Shown here in pieces: positions 1 to 12,226 of a DNA stretch of 64,000 nt. Source of the stretch: Owenia fusiformis. Lineage: Eukaryota > Annelida > Polychaeta > Sabellida > Oweniidae. Every line of letters starts with the position of its first letter. The stretch's first letter is position 1. Under the pieces are notes generated by a model, which ran no database searches, had not been told where the DNA came from, and saw nothing but the letters and a program-made list of their open reading frames with translations. Made by a program: the position numbers and the translations under genes. The DNA is taken from assembly GCA_903813345.2 (NCBI GenBank), contig CAIIXF020000001.1, forward strand, positions 14,403,915-14,467,914. Direction: 5' to 3'.

Positions 1-1760
1 CGATGGATTTTGTAATTAATTTCATCAAGTCATCTTTGTATTTAATATAATATAAAGATTAAATTAAAATGACTGATTTTTTAACCCTTAAGCATCTAAG
101 CACATTATGCATGGCCATACCAAGGGAGGGGGTTAATGTATAGTTGCCAATATTTACTTGAGTATCCTCTGAGCATTCCAGGTGTGAATTGAATAAAAGT
201 GATAAATTAAAAGGTTTAAGGATATTTTGTTCAGCTTTGATTTATCTCATCCACTACCTCAAGGCATAATACTAATGAAAAGGGAAATTAACGAAACGGC
301 AAATTAGCAAAAAAACATATTTTCCTTTTCATTGAACAATTTATATGTATTATTTATATTATTTCGCAAAGTTCAAAATGATATTTTATCCTAATTTTTT
401 CTGATGGCCTCATCTTTTACCTTTTCCTCTCATAAGACAAATTACATTTCTTTAAGTAAAATGAACTGCGAGACTAATTAGGGACATGATCTAAAACTAA
501 TGGCTGAGCTTTTGAAGCACTTCAGTGCCTGTCTGAATGTGATAACATTTAATGAGCAAACCACCAACCTTATCAAGAAAAGTTACCATAAACATATTTA
601 GATTGTTAATATCGGGATGTGAGTCATTCATTCAGTGTAACAGTAGGCCACATATTGTGATGTAATATGATATAACTTTTTCTATATTAATAATATGTAA
701 TAATTTTATGCAGATGTTTTTCTTGATTAAGATTTTTCTTTGTGTTAACGACAATGTGTGATTGCTCTTTAGTTTTTATCTAGTCCTTTTTCATTTGAAA
801 ATTCATGAATTGTTTTGTAAAGATTCTGAAGATGAAAAATCTGATATGTCATTTCCACTGGGTCTAATGGTTCAGAAGCAACTGTAACAATGTGAATCAA
901 GATAAATATGAGATGAGCATTAGATGTGACCCTCCCCCTCCTTGTGTTTGCTTTGCTGTTTATAACACTGAGATTGTGTAATGCTCCATAAACAAATAAA
1001 GCCAGAATCCAGATAGAGTTTCATGAATGGAATACTGAGTTGTACAATCCAGAGCCTACATTGAAGATGCTTTCCAGGCATCAATTTGTATATTGGACTA
1101 ATGAAACTTTTCAGCTTATCGTTTTGGGATTTATACTTTTTCTCATCTATTTCTATTTGGGTTACTTCCTAAAATAGGCCAGTGTGAGATATTTCAAGGT
1201 TTTGCATAATTGAATAAATGTATGTTCAACTGTTATATTTTAGTTCTGGGACACAGTTGGTTAGCATCCAAAGTGTTACATCAAGTTCAAGAGTCTAAGG
1301 GATAATCAGCAGAGAATGAGAATACATAATATGTGAAGTATATGTTACAACATGTACACATCATTCATTATGTAAAAACATCTAAACACTCTAGAAAGCA
1401 TACAGTTACCAGTTTGAACATTTTCGTTCTAAAAATAATGAATCCAATTAAGAGATATTAGGTGTACTGATTATTTCTTCATAATTTCAACATTCTTTGA
1501 ATATGATGAGTCTAAGGAGGGTGGGGCTTATAAGAGCATGGGGCAGTTTTATTATGGGTGATGTTATATACCACTAAGAATGGGACGCACAATGCGTTTT
1601 ACTTGGATATTCAATAATATTGGAATGTGCAGAGCATCATAAAGAATCGGGACAATAATTTCCATCAAAACTTAACTGAAAGGATTCTGGGATTGAAAAT
1701 GTTCAAACTGTCATCCAGGGCTCTGTTAAATACATAAATATGTGGTAGCAAAGTACATAC
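1..1760. other. No recognised gene; possible 3' UTR end on plus strand
   Basis: I see no supported coding exon in this AT-rich stretch. The remaining exons of the minus-strand CCDC50-like gene could lie here or beyond the left edge, but none could be recognised. An AATAAA at 995-1000 on the plus strand could be the poly(A) signal of a plus-strand gene that starts outside the window. That reading rests on the hexamer alone. Confidence 0.3.
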
Positions 1761-4700
1761 TGTCTCCTCAAACTCTCTAGCTGCCTCATTCGCTCCATCT
1801 GCAATCTCTTCTCTTCCTCTGTTTGAACCACCTTGGCAACTGGAATGTCTTCTCTGATTGTACGATTATGTTGCCTGTTTAGTCCACAATGTTGGTTGTC
1901 TATGAAAATGGAAATGTCACAAATGATTTAAACAAGGCATTAACGTGAAAATGTCACTACTAACCATTTGTTACAGACACAGAATGCTGAACACACCAAC
2001 ACAAAAAAGTTGAAGACTATGAGATTGGGAATCATAATAATACAGTAGAACATGTGTAAGTGGAATACCCTTGGGACCACAAGTGTTCCACTTGCAAGGT
2101 GTTCCACTTACAGAGGTGTTCCAGTTAACAGTTTCTACTGTACTTTTATAATATTTTTGAGAGAAAATAAGGCTTTTTGTTAATATACTTACATTCTTCT
2201 TGCTGTAGTTTATGTGCCATTCCATGATCAATGTGAACTAGCAGGTCTCTGCGCACTGAAACACAAGGCCACAATTTTTATAATATTGGATAGATCAAAG
2301 TGGAGAGGAAATATGGGACCCTCTCCAGTAATTATTTTGTTGTGGTAGAAACAGTGGAATGGTTCTGTCATATGGATAATCATACTTCATTTTTATTTCA
2401 CTGATTGTACATATCATGATATTATATTTATGTGCTTATGCAAGTTCAGACTGTGATGCAAAAGTGAAAGGCCAGTAGAAATATTAAGATCATCAGTTAT
2501 GTTTCACATAAACAGCACGGAGTCATAGAGACATACTGAACAGGTTATTTATGAAGAAAATAGAATCAAAAGTATTGTTTTTGGCATATTGACAAGCATT
2601 GTCCAAAAGGAGACATTGTTCAAACACTGACAGATATCAGGTTACGGATCTGTTTATTTTATGACACTATGTTTACATGTTCAATGTATACTTCATAAAA
2701 GTCACATTTGATTTTTCTTGATAATAGTAATGTTTTAGATTGTATTGAGAGCATTATTATGATTAAGTAGGGTTCAACAAAAGTTTTAAGGTTGTGACTG
2801 GTGATCTATAATAACTTGAATGAATGCATGTAATGTGCCAGGTATGTTAACTTACATACAACAAGACTCACTTTTGACTTCAAGAGGTGAATGCTAAATA
2901 AACATTTTGGTCATGTTAAAATCAACAAATCCTGAAATGTATATTTGAAAAAATACATCATATGTGCTGTGGCTTTTAATATTTACTTTAGGCTTAAACA
3001 CAACAGACGGTTGTGGTAAACATGGACTTTCAGAAATGTTTTGCTTCATTTGTTCAAAGTGTAAGTTAACAAAAAGTATACTAATTCAGGATGCATTGAA
3101 TCTATAAATGGTTTAAAATTAAAGGGCCTCAACCTTGAAATAACTACCTAAAAACAAAATTTCAACAGCAAACTTATTTTATATTCAAATTATGTTTAAT
3201 GAAATGGCAGGCAGAAGAAGTTAGTAGCTCCCATAGGCGTAGCGCCCGGTACGCTGGGTACGCACAGGTGTACCAGATGGTTGCAAATTCGCTCTAAATA
3301 CAACCAAAAACGCCCATGGCTCCCATAATTCTTTAGTAATATATACTTGATATCAGGGGATTCTCTTAGGATTCCCTACATGGTCCTACAAGCCTTATAT
3401 GGATTTATCAACAGATACTACGTGACCCAATACCAACACTGAACTTTGGAACTTTGGGACTCGTCCTTTTCAGGCTCAATTTTCAGGCTCGTTTTATTTT
3501 AGTTTTCTACTTTTTGAATTTCACATTTATACAAAGTTGTTCATTTAGATAAAAATTATAGACTATGCATGCCCAAAAGTACAAAATTGAAAAACTTTTG
3601 AAAATTTCTGTTAATCTGTATTAAATTGTTATTACAAGAATAAATAGAGGATTTGAAGGCTACCGGATTTTCTCGCATATACGCCCCCCTAAAGGACCTT
3701 ATACACCCTCCATTGGGATCTCCCCATGGGAAAAAAATAATTCATCTGATTTTTCAAAATGAGTATTCTGCTTCAATTTTTACATTTATATGCACACTAG
3801 TATCTTGTTCACCTATATTCAGCACTGTATTGATGTATAGGCCACTTATTAGGGTCATAATTCAATCATGAAGTGTAGAGGCATAGATTCCAAACCAGGA
3901 AGTATTTTTGTGTCTGTCAAAATCGATTTACATCCTACGCATCCCTGCATCTTATCCAAATATGTTACTACATAATGAAATATAATAGTATAATCTTTGG
4001 TTTTACAAACTTGTATGATATTTGATAAGTGTAAAAGTTGTTTTTGGAGCATTTTTCTATAGCCATTTTGTAGGGGAAAAATGATGAAAAAATGTACAAT
4101 CTTTAAATTTTAAGTATGACCTGAATCGATTGCAAACTTCATATTTGCACATTTGATGAGATAAACCATTTGTGTCGTATTGTGAAATTATTAAATTTGC
4201 AATCGATTCAGGTCATAGTGTATTTTTGGTAATTCTGTGATAATCAATGGAAACCAATGGCCTCTATTGGGATCTGCTGATATCCTCATGTTAAGTCAAT
4301 GGTGCACAGCCCCATGTAAGTCAATACAACCTTACTGAACGAAATGATCCTATCTCAGCTTATGTGTGTCCGAGCACTTTAATATTTTCCAAAGTATTAT
4401 ATGACATTTTATTCTTCATGTTACAACTACGAATGATTCATTTTGACCATAGGGATATTTGTCAATAATTGCACCTTGTCCTTTAGGCCCATGGGCCAAA
4501 AATCGAATGTAGTACGCTTATACGCCCATGGGCCTATACAAAATGACTATTTATTGATTTTTTCAATAAATTTTGTCACTGGCAGATCGTTCTGTCGTTA
4601 CTTTGTTTCAACATTAAGTTCAACGCTGTGCCGTAAGTGGCAGTGGTGGATCGTTCTGTTGTTACTTTGTTTCAACATTAAGTCCAAGGTTGTAGGTGAC

Positions 4701-5401
4701 ATTTCCTTTATAATTCTTACAAAACATGCGGTAGGACTACAACAGTAGGTATGGTAGTCTTTGAGGAACAATTGAGTTCATCAGCTCTTCTCACCTTTAC
4801 GCCCACTGGGCCAAAAATCGAAAGTAGTACACTTATACGCCCATGGGCGAAAAATAAGAGGTAAAATAACAGACGAAATTACCCCTTCTTTCAGTTATAC
4901 GCCCAGGGCTTATATGCGAGAAAATCCGGTACTTACATGGTATCATGTTGATAAATAATGTCTTGACAATACAAAAAATCGTAAAAAGGTGACTAGTAAA
5001 CAGTGAATATTTTAGTACAAATTCCATGTGTTTCGAAAAATAATACCACCACGAAAGATAGGAAGGCTTGTCTGATTTGCTTAGAAAATAAGAAAAAAGC
5101 AAATCTCAGGCTCACTCCATTTTTGGGGGTAGTACAAATGGAAATAAGTGAACATGTTGATAATATTCGAATGAATAACAGGCTAGTTTCAGATTCAAAT
5201 TTTACATTTGCCCACTGTAGTGTAGACTTTTACATGTATGAGAAACTGGCCATGGGAGTTTACATTCTCTTCTTTGATTTAAAAAATCAAGTTGAACTGA
5301 TCAGAACTGAGAACAAGAGTGCTAACAAACTTACCACTTTTTACCCTTCCTGGTTCAGGCAGTTGTTCCTCTTGACCTTCCCGAGGACGGACGGAAGCCA
5401 T
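1761..5401 (-). CDS. CCDC50: CCDC50-like coiled-coil protein, 5' exons (partial gene)
   Basis: Three minus-strand coding exons were read by hand: 5401-5335 (ATG, 22 codons plus 1 nt), 2255-2193 (63 nt) and 1899-1761 (139 nt). All have GT donors and AG acceptors, and the phases join cleanly (1 nt + 2 nt at both junctions). The first 89 or so residues contain DHGMAHKLQQEE followed by NRTIREDIPVAK and an acidic/basic helical stretch. This is the pattern of the CCDC50 (Ymer) N-terminal domain, in which an LAH-LQ-E motif precedes a D-x-x-x-AK motif. In vertebrates CCDC50 binds ubiquitin and modulates EGFR turnover; that role is transferred by family only. Intron 1 (2256-5334) holds a transposon. 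The start codon faces SCO1 across 221 bp. The 3' exons were not found, so the gene is partial here. Confidence 0.72.
2041..2142. mobile_element. Pogo/Tigger-like MITE, about 100 bp
   Basis: The ends are inverted: TACAGTAGAACATGTGTAAG at the left and the imperfect reverse complement of TACAGTAGAAACTGTTAACT at the right, with TA at both borders. The interior has repeated GTTCCACTT units. It lies in intron 2 of the CCDC50-like gene. The CAGTAGAAC terminus resembles the pogo/Tigger group of Tc1/mariner elements. Confidence 0.6.
3661..4931. mobile_element. Non-autonomous TIR transposon with TA target sites (Tc1/mariner type)
   Basis: A terminal inverted repeat of about 26 bp starts TACCGGATTTTCTCGCATAT at 3661, and its reverse complement ends at 4931 with one mismatch. 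Both ends carry TA, as expected for Tc1/mariner integration. The interior has no transposase. It holds an exact 22-bp inverted repeat (4115-4136 and 4196-4217), a tandem duplication of about 46 bp (around 4578-4623 and 4640-4686), and a repeated block centred on the palindrome GCCCATGGGC near 4490-4530 and 4800-4850. It sits in intron 1 of the CCDC50-like gene. Confidence 0.75.
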
Positions 5402-5622
5402 GTTATTATATTCAGCTCAGTAAGAGCTCCAATCCTTGTAAATCTACATAAATTTAATAAAATGAAAATATTCTGAAAAAGTTCAAAACACGGAAGTAAA
5501 CCTTTGCGCACGCGCAGGGCTAATCACACTGAACGAACTTTGTCCTTCACATTTCATAATATTTCAAAAAGACATGTAATTTACTTTTTGCTTGTAGAAT
5601 AGAATATAATACAAATATAGCA
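5402..5622. promoter_or_regulatory. Bidirectional promoter between CCDC50-like and SCO1, with NRF1 and ETS/GABP sites
   Basis: The two start codons lie 221 bp apart, pointing away from each other. TGCGCACGCGCA at 5505-5516 matches the NRF1 palindrome TGCGCAYGCGCR exactly. CGGAAGT at 5491-5497, eight bases away, is an ETS/GABP (NRF2) core. In vertebrates these two factors drive nuclear genes for respiratory-chain assembly, which fits SCO1. No TATA box is evident. Binding is inferred from the motifs only. Confidence 0.65.
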
Positions 5623-8600
5623 ATGTTTAACTTGATAGGAAGGAGATCATGTGGTTTCTCAAAGGCTGTTAAACAGATTTACTGCTCTCAGCATCGGTAT
5701 TCTTCAAAACAGGTGAATTCCAATCGAATTGAAATTTTTACAATTTTAAAATTTTTTCAACAATCTTTCAGTGTATTTTATCCATTGGATCTGTTGGATC
5801 TTGCTGTCAAATAAAATAAAAACATTTTGGAATCACTCTTCAGTACAGTTACGCATGTATTCGATCAATACAATGTGCTGTACTTATGCATTTACCCCTG
5901 GCATTTACTTATCCAAGACGAATTCTAGTCTTTGGAGCCTTCAATAGAACCACACGTTAGATTTCAAAAGTTAAAATCTAATGTGTAATCTATTGCCCAA
6001 TTTAAAGATTGAAGTGTATATCTCTGCAATTTGAGACAGTCGCTTCTGTTTTTGGGTTTGAGAGAATGTTTAGGCTCACAGGCATCGGAACAGATAGAAG
6101 TTATCCCGTACCAGGACTATAGTCCTGCAATGAGAGCATTCTTTTGCCTGTACGATTACAACTTGGGAGAATTATCTACGCCCCTTACACTTAAGATACC
6201 AACTTCAATTGATTCCTGGATATTTTAGCATTCTTTTCGTGTAGTTGAATCCACAATTGTCTGGGTATATCGGCAGAACGGGAACATTTTTCTTTTTCAT
6301 CGAGAGATATTCCATCACTTTCCAAGATGGCGGTTGGATTTAAAAGGGGATTCCCCGTTTGACTGACCCGGAAGTGGCCCGGAAGCACCAAAAATGGAGG
6401 AATTTGACGGTTGAAATAAGTTAAATATTACACGCAAATATTGTGATTAAAAACGAAAATTTCTTTGTTCTGCCGATAAACCCAGACAATTGTGGATTCA
6501 ACTACAAGAAAAGAATGCTAAAATACCAAGGAATCTATTGAAATAGGTATCTTAAGTGTAAGAAGCGTAGAAAATTCTCCCATGTTGTAATCGTACAGGC
6601 AAACGAATGCTCTCAATGCAGGACTATAGTCCTGGCACGGGATAAGATAGAAGTACCCTCCCACACTCAATGTACTAATATTATATACTTAGTACACAGA
6701 GTGGGGGGCGGGTAATTCTATCTGTTCTGATGCCTGTGTTTAGGCTGGTATTTAGAATCAATTGAGATGAGAAATATGTGCGTCGTCGGGGCAAGACCAG
6801 AATGGGATTGGAAATAGATAAGCATTTACCTGTTGTGATGTTGTAATTTTGTTTTTTACTAATATAGATATTCGATTCATGTAAGTACACCCCTGCGAGT
6901 ATACCACTAGTAGGTAGTCTAGCTCTACTTGGTACTAGTTGTAAATGTAATCTAATCATCTCTAATCTTACAATTACTTATAGTCAAACAGTAAAACCTG
7001 TCTTAGTGAACACCTGTCTCTAGAAGACACTGACACCCTTCCTCCTCACATACTCATTGACTTCTGTATAAATTAACCTCTCTGTTGTGAACGCCTACAA
7101 TCAACATTGATACCCAAGCAAAAAAAGTTCAATATAAACAGGTTTTACTTTACATATATATTTTGATTCAGTTGTATTCAAATATTCTTGAATTATTGTT
7201 TAGCAATTGTATCTTAAAACTATTATCATAAATGGCATTGTTTGTTCCAGTTATCTTCTTCAAAGTTTCTTCACCTATCAGCATTGGGAGAAGAATCCAG
7301 TCTCTGTGTAAACTGTACTGCTCATAGGTACCTATCCACAAGCGCAAGACAATGTGCTGACAAATCTGGGCAGCCAGGTGACCCTATGCAGGGCAAAGGG
7401 GTAAGTTCACTTAAAGAAAGAATATTTCAGCATTTTGATTTTCAGAATTTTCTGACATACATGTACTTGTACATGAGTTTATCCAATTTGTAAATAAAAA
7501 AATTCAGGGTATTGAGAGTATGTAAACATTGCCAAATCTTTGGTCAAGAATTAAGAAATACAACTTCTTGTTTTTAAATATTTTCAGCCTATTTCCTGGA
7601 AGAGCTTGTTGGTAGCATTAGGTCTCGGTGGTTCACTGCTGTTCTATGTGCAGATGGTCAAGAAAGAGAAAGAAAAAGGTAAAATATTACACTAGTTATG
7701 TCACCTCCAAAAGATGATGACATTTTTTTATGGTCTCTGTTTTTTGTGACGGCGATTGGCGTCTGTATATAAAACGGTCTTGACATTTTGCATAAATGCC
7801 TTGTTTATTACATGTGTTTAATTGACTATGTGGGTAACTAACTAGGTATATGGGTAATAGCAGAAGAGATTTCCCTTAGTTCAACTCAACTTATCAGTGG
7901 TTGTCTTTTTGAGGGCAAATGACCCATTTTTCAATGAGACATTTGATACTACATCAGAACATTCTCTGTTGTTAGCTGCTCTCACAAAGCTTACATAGTT
8001 AATATTGATATTGAGAACAGAAATTGACATTGAGAACCCATTGTTGTCTTTATCCTTCTGTGATGAAACAGAGAGAGATGCTATGAGTATCAGAATGTTG
8101 AGAACCGAAATTTTGAATATATATATCCACTTCAGAGAAGGATAAAGAAAGGAAGCGGGCAGTAGGAAAGGCTAAGATTGGTGGAGAGTGGGAGCTGGTG
8201 GACCACAATAATAAACTACGTAGCAGTAAAGACTTTCATGGCCAGTGGTGTCTCTTATACTTTGGCTTCACGCATTGTCCTGATATCTGCCCTGAGGAAC
8301 TTGATAAGATGGTCCAAGTTGTAGATGAAATAGGTAAAAACTGTTATGATTTTTTTATTGCAATAATTTAGAAATGTACATGCTTCCCCAGAAAAAGGAC
8401 AGTAAAACTACATGTATATTCAATTCAATTTACCTTTTGAATACCAAAACATTTTTCATTTTCCACTTACTTTTGCAATATTTCTGTCTTAATATAAAAT
8501 GTTTATTTTGGTAATATTACTGATCATAGAAAAATTACACACATATAAATACATATTTTGTGTAGCTGAACAAAATGTTATCAATGTTGGAACCATTTTA

Positions 8601-10281
8601 GTGAGAATATTGTGAATAATATATCAGTCACTCTGAGTATTCAAGATGTCTGAAATTAAAAGAAAATGGGCAGACCTTGAAATGCTTCACATACTTCTGT
8701 ATTTCTTGGCCCAGTTGCTCTGGCATGCCTTCTCTGACTGTGTCTTTGAATAAATGTAAATGTACATGTTCCAGATGCCATTAAGCAGATACCAAACGTT
8801 ACTCCATTGTTCATCAGTGTTGACCCTGAGAGGGATACTGTCCCAGCTGTTGCTGAATATGTTAAAGGTATGGCTCATGTCTTAGGGATTGTTTCAAATG
8901 TATCACACTAAATTCTGCGTATAACCAATGTTATGAACTGCTGGACCACCCTTCCAACCTTGCAAAAGAAGCATCTATTTTCTATTTTAAAGCTTTAATT
9001 TAACTGGAAAATTGCACATTTAGTTAAAATATGTTGTCTTTTCAATCCACTAAAGGAAATAGATTTTGTGTAAAATAATACAAAACATACATGCATGAGA
9101 TGGCATGTTGAAGTCACTGCAAAACTGTACTACAAATGAAGGGAATTGCAACCAGACATTGCTGTAAGCATTATAAATGAATTACATTATTCATAATACT
9201 GATGTAACATTTTGTCCCAACTATAATGACATCTCTAAAAAGTGTATGTTTTAAACCTCTTGAAACTCAGGTTCTAAAATCGTTAGAAACCAGATAATTT
9301 TTCATTTTTGCCAGCTTTTTACATTTTAGACTAGTGCATAAATATACATGTACGAGGGATGATGCTCATTTTAGTAAAATTAGACGGCGGAGATCATTTC
9401 TTGACACTTGAAACTTTGTGACAGATTATCTTGTAACTCTGGGTTTCAAGGTCATTTCTGAGGTGACGAGAAATCTTGTCACTCTGGGTAGTCCAGGGTT
9501 TAAGGTAGTTTGTTGTAATTGCAGAATTCTCTGACAAAATCATAGGACTGACAGGCTCAAAGGATCAAGTGAATACAGCAACCAGGGCCTATAGGGTCTA
9601 CTATAGCGAGGGACCCAGGGACGAGGACAATGATTATATAGTAAGCAAAAACATTTCAAAGTATATTTAGCAGTGGCGTGTTGCTGATACTGTTTGGGGC
9701 TTGAGACATTGTCCTATTCGCAAATATTGAAACAGTATGTAATTAATTTCATTGAAGTTTGAAAATAATTTAATAAAGTTTCCTTTATAAATATTACTCA
9801 AAACAAGGGAATTCTATTAAGAAATGAACTCTATAGCGTGAGACCTCTTTTGTTGCAATACAGACTGATAAGTGTAAATATCATTCTAATAAGTCTGAAG
9901 CAAATTTGGAAACAATCTGAAACAGATTTGCATATATTGGTATAAACTAAATAGATCCTAGGCCCTAGATACATTTTGATAAAATTAGCTTTGAATTTTT
10001 AACACCAATATTACTAGTAATCTCTCCAGCATCAAGCAGGATGGGGGGGGGGGTGGCACTGCATCCACTTGAGAAAAGATCCTGGGGAGAACACTGATTA
10101 CTTTTCCATGTTCTACATTACAAGATACGCTCTTATATTCCAGGTTGACCATACAATTATCATGTACCTTGTGAATCCTGATGGTGAATTTGTGGATTAT
10201 TATGGACAGAATAAAACTGCTACCATGATAACAAGTGGCATAGCTATGCAGATGCAGAAATTTAAGAACAGATCCAGTTAA
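5623..10281 (+). CDS. SCO1: SCO1, mitochondrial copper chaperone for cytochrome c oxidase
   Basis: Seven exons with GT/AG borders and consistent phases: 5623-5712, 7251-7400, 7588-7678, 8136-8333, 8775-8867, 9525-9640 and 10144-10281, giving 291 residues (human SCO1 has 301). SCO1 delivers copper to the CuA site of COX2 from the inner mitochondrial membrane. Residues 1-30 are basic and lack acidic residues, as in a targeting peptide. About 83-104 form one membrane span. The thioredoxin-like domain has the copper ligands C158 and C162 in CPDIC, and the third ligand H249 in [14 protein letters not shown]. The ATG at 5623 was chosen because it opens the targeting peptide and exon 1 joins exon 2 in phase 0. 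Intron 1 carries a foldback and a pogo-like MITE. No clear poly(A) signal was seen just after the stop. SCO1 rather than SCO2 is favoured by the overall layout, though invertebrates often have a single SCO gene. Confidence 0.95.
6077..6738. mobile_element. Foldback (long inverted repeat) in SCO1 intron 1
   Basis: The arm beginning at 6077 (CACAGGCATCGGAACAGATA) recurs in inverse orientation, ending at 6738. Most of about 6100-6280 matches the reverse complement of about 6455-6655, including TTGTCTGGGTATATCGGCAG and an internal palindrome AGGACTATAGTCCT in each arm. The right arm is interrupted near 6656-6715. No coding capacity is seen. It looks like a MITE or foldback element. Confidence 0.7.
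6986..7153. mobile_element. Pogo-like MITE in SCO1 intron 1
   Basis: The left end reads ACAGTAAAACCTGTCTTAGT and the right end is an imperfect reverse complement (AACAGGTTTTACTTTA). The interior repeats GTGAACACCTGTC-like units. It is the same terminal family as the element at 50466-51041. The right terminus is degraded. Confidence 0.5.
7697..7812. repeat. Interspersed repeat fragment (GGCGATTGGCG / AATGCCTTGT family)
   Basis: A GTCACC...GATGACAT stretch is followed by GGCGATTGGCGTCTGTA and then TTTTGCATAAATGCCTTGTT. Related pieces occur near 11278-11320, 11590-11665 and 17049-17705, always with the GGCG-rich part upstream of the AATGCCTTGT part. The element class is unknown. Confidence 0.5.
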
Positions 10282-12226
10282 CACCAAGTGTTTTCTCGAG
10301 GGAGTTTGTCTGAATATAATATTCCAAACATTACCTGTGATTGATATTCCCACGTGGGTGTTCATTATATTGTGTATGATATTGCATGTGGTAATTGTGA
10401 TGAACTGGACTTATACTTGGCTGTTTGCTTAATTCATTTTTGAACTAGTTGAACTAGTTTTTCGCCCCTATACGCAAGTTTGACGATCGATTTGCACGTC
10501 AGAATCGCTACGGACTTCCATCAGAGTTTCCTCTGACTTCGTCCTGCTCACGCATAGCTCAAATTTGAAAAAATTGAAAAAAAGAAAAAATGTGAAAAAG
10601 GTGAAAAAAGAAAAATTGAAAAAAAGAAAAAAAGAGAGAGAAAATTGAAAAAATTGAAAAAAATGAGAAAAATGTGAAAAAAATTGAAAAAATAGAAAAT
10701 TAGAAAACTCTACTTGGTATAGGATAAAGCAGTTATGGACGGTCGGTTTGGATATAGCGTTCATCCCTCGTGAGATATGCACATATTCGGTCCCTACAGT
10801 CCCTCAGGTAGATATGCATATCTCCCTCTGGATAAACCCCATATCCAAAACCTCTCAGTATATAACCCTTATTTATCACAAACATCAGTTTCACTTTCTA
10901 ATACTGTGTGTAACTACTAACCAGATGGTCATATTTTGTTACATGTCTTATCCACTGAAATAGTTTCAGTCTCATGTGTGAACCAATTTTATGGAACTTG
11001 ATCTTTTCCATATTTTCTGATCATAACAGAACTAAAAACTCTTACTCTGGAATGCTTGGCTGATTTAGCATGTTTTTATCGCTCTTTGAGAAAGTGCTAT
11101 ATTGTCGGGCGGGCGGTCCTGCTTGCATGCAGTGTATGGACTGGCGTCGCCATATAAATCTTGTCATCAAAATTCAAGGAAAATCGTCTATCTGCTCAAC
11201 TTGGAATTTCTACAAAGCAGTATCAACTTCTGATAAGATTTTGGCCATTCTAGGTTAAAGTGTGATTAATGTTATAGCCACCGTTTTTTGTGATCGGCGT
11301 TCGGCGTCTCACTCTGTAACAGTTTTCATTTTTGAAATAATATGTTTTCTTCGTGTATAGGAAAATTAACAGGATAGAAAAATACCAACTCTCCAAAATC
11401 CAATGTTTAGAATCTCCGGACACTTGTCAAAATGTCGGATTTATTTTCTAAAAAGGATCTTAATTTCTCTCATATCGTCTCATGTCAACAGTTTCTTAAA
11501 TCGCACTGGTCAGTAAAGTGAATATATAATCTATAGTATCATGTTTATATCACCACTACAAGTAATGACAGTCTCCAACCTTTTTGTGGACTGTGTTCGG
11601 CGTTTGACGTCTGTAACAAATGGCAGGTGGTAACATTTTGCATGTTAATGCCTTGTAAGATTTAATATTTATTTCGCCTCCATTTTTGGACATAATAATG
11701 TTTAATTGTATTTAATCAATTAGTAATAATCTTGCTATTAAACTATTTATGTAATAAAAAAGGATGTTATTTTTAGAAAATAAAATCACTTTGAAAAATA
11801 TAGGTAGGGTCCTAATCCACCTTTTCGGAGATTCCGATCGATAATTTTACTATCCACGGAACTTTACTTGGTGGGAAACAATTATTCTAATAAGAAATAT
11901 ATATGAGAAGATCGTCAAAATTACTGTCTAAAATTACTTGCCATGTACCATACTCGATTCTTTATTTTTATTTATGAAGAAATACAGTTTGAAAAAGGGT
12001 ATTACAGGGTATGCCCAGAAAGTGTGAAAGTAATATTCTGAATAAAAAATTAAAATCATTTTAATTTTATTTTTGTTCTCAAACCCACTGTTATTGAGAC
12101 GAGTGGGAACTTTTCAAAGAGTAATTGGAAACTAATATTATCATAGATATTTTTGAAGCGATGCGTTCTGGTTATGTTTCACTGCATGACTGACTGTTAC
12201 TCTTGTCAGGTTCAAATTGTTGTCTT
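10282..12226. other. Region between SCO1 and the palmitoyltransferase; repeats only
   Basis: SCO1 and the palmitoyltransferase gene end here tail to tail. The stretch holds a low-complexity A-rich run at about 10563-10710 built from GAAAAA-type units, and two pieces of the GGCG/AATGCCTTGT repeat family (about 11278-11320 and 11590-11665). Reverse-strand AATAAA-type hexamers around 11950-12070 could serve as poly(A) signals for the minus-strand gene. No further gene is supported. Confidence 0.5.

Noticed and set aside
1670-1690. Terminal exon of the CCDC50-like gene just left of 1688
   Set aside because: An AG acceptor is present, but the frame stops after seven codons with no family similarity.
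5003-5476. 157-codon plus-strand ORF
   Set aside because: It lies in intron 1 of the CCDC50-like gene and reads antisense through that gene's first exon and the shared promoter. Its translation shows no domain, and the genes on either side explain the sequence better.
10468-10782. 104-codon minus-strand ORF
   Set aside because: The translation is mostly Phe/Ser runs produced by the A-rich low-complexity tract at about 10563-10710.
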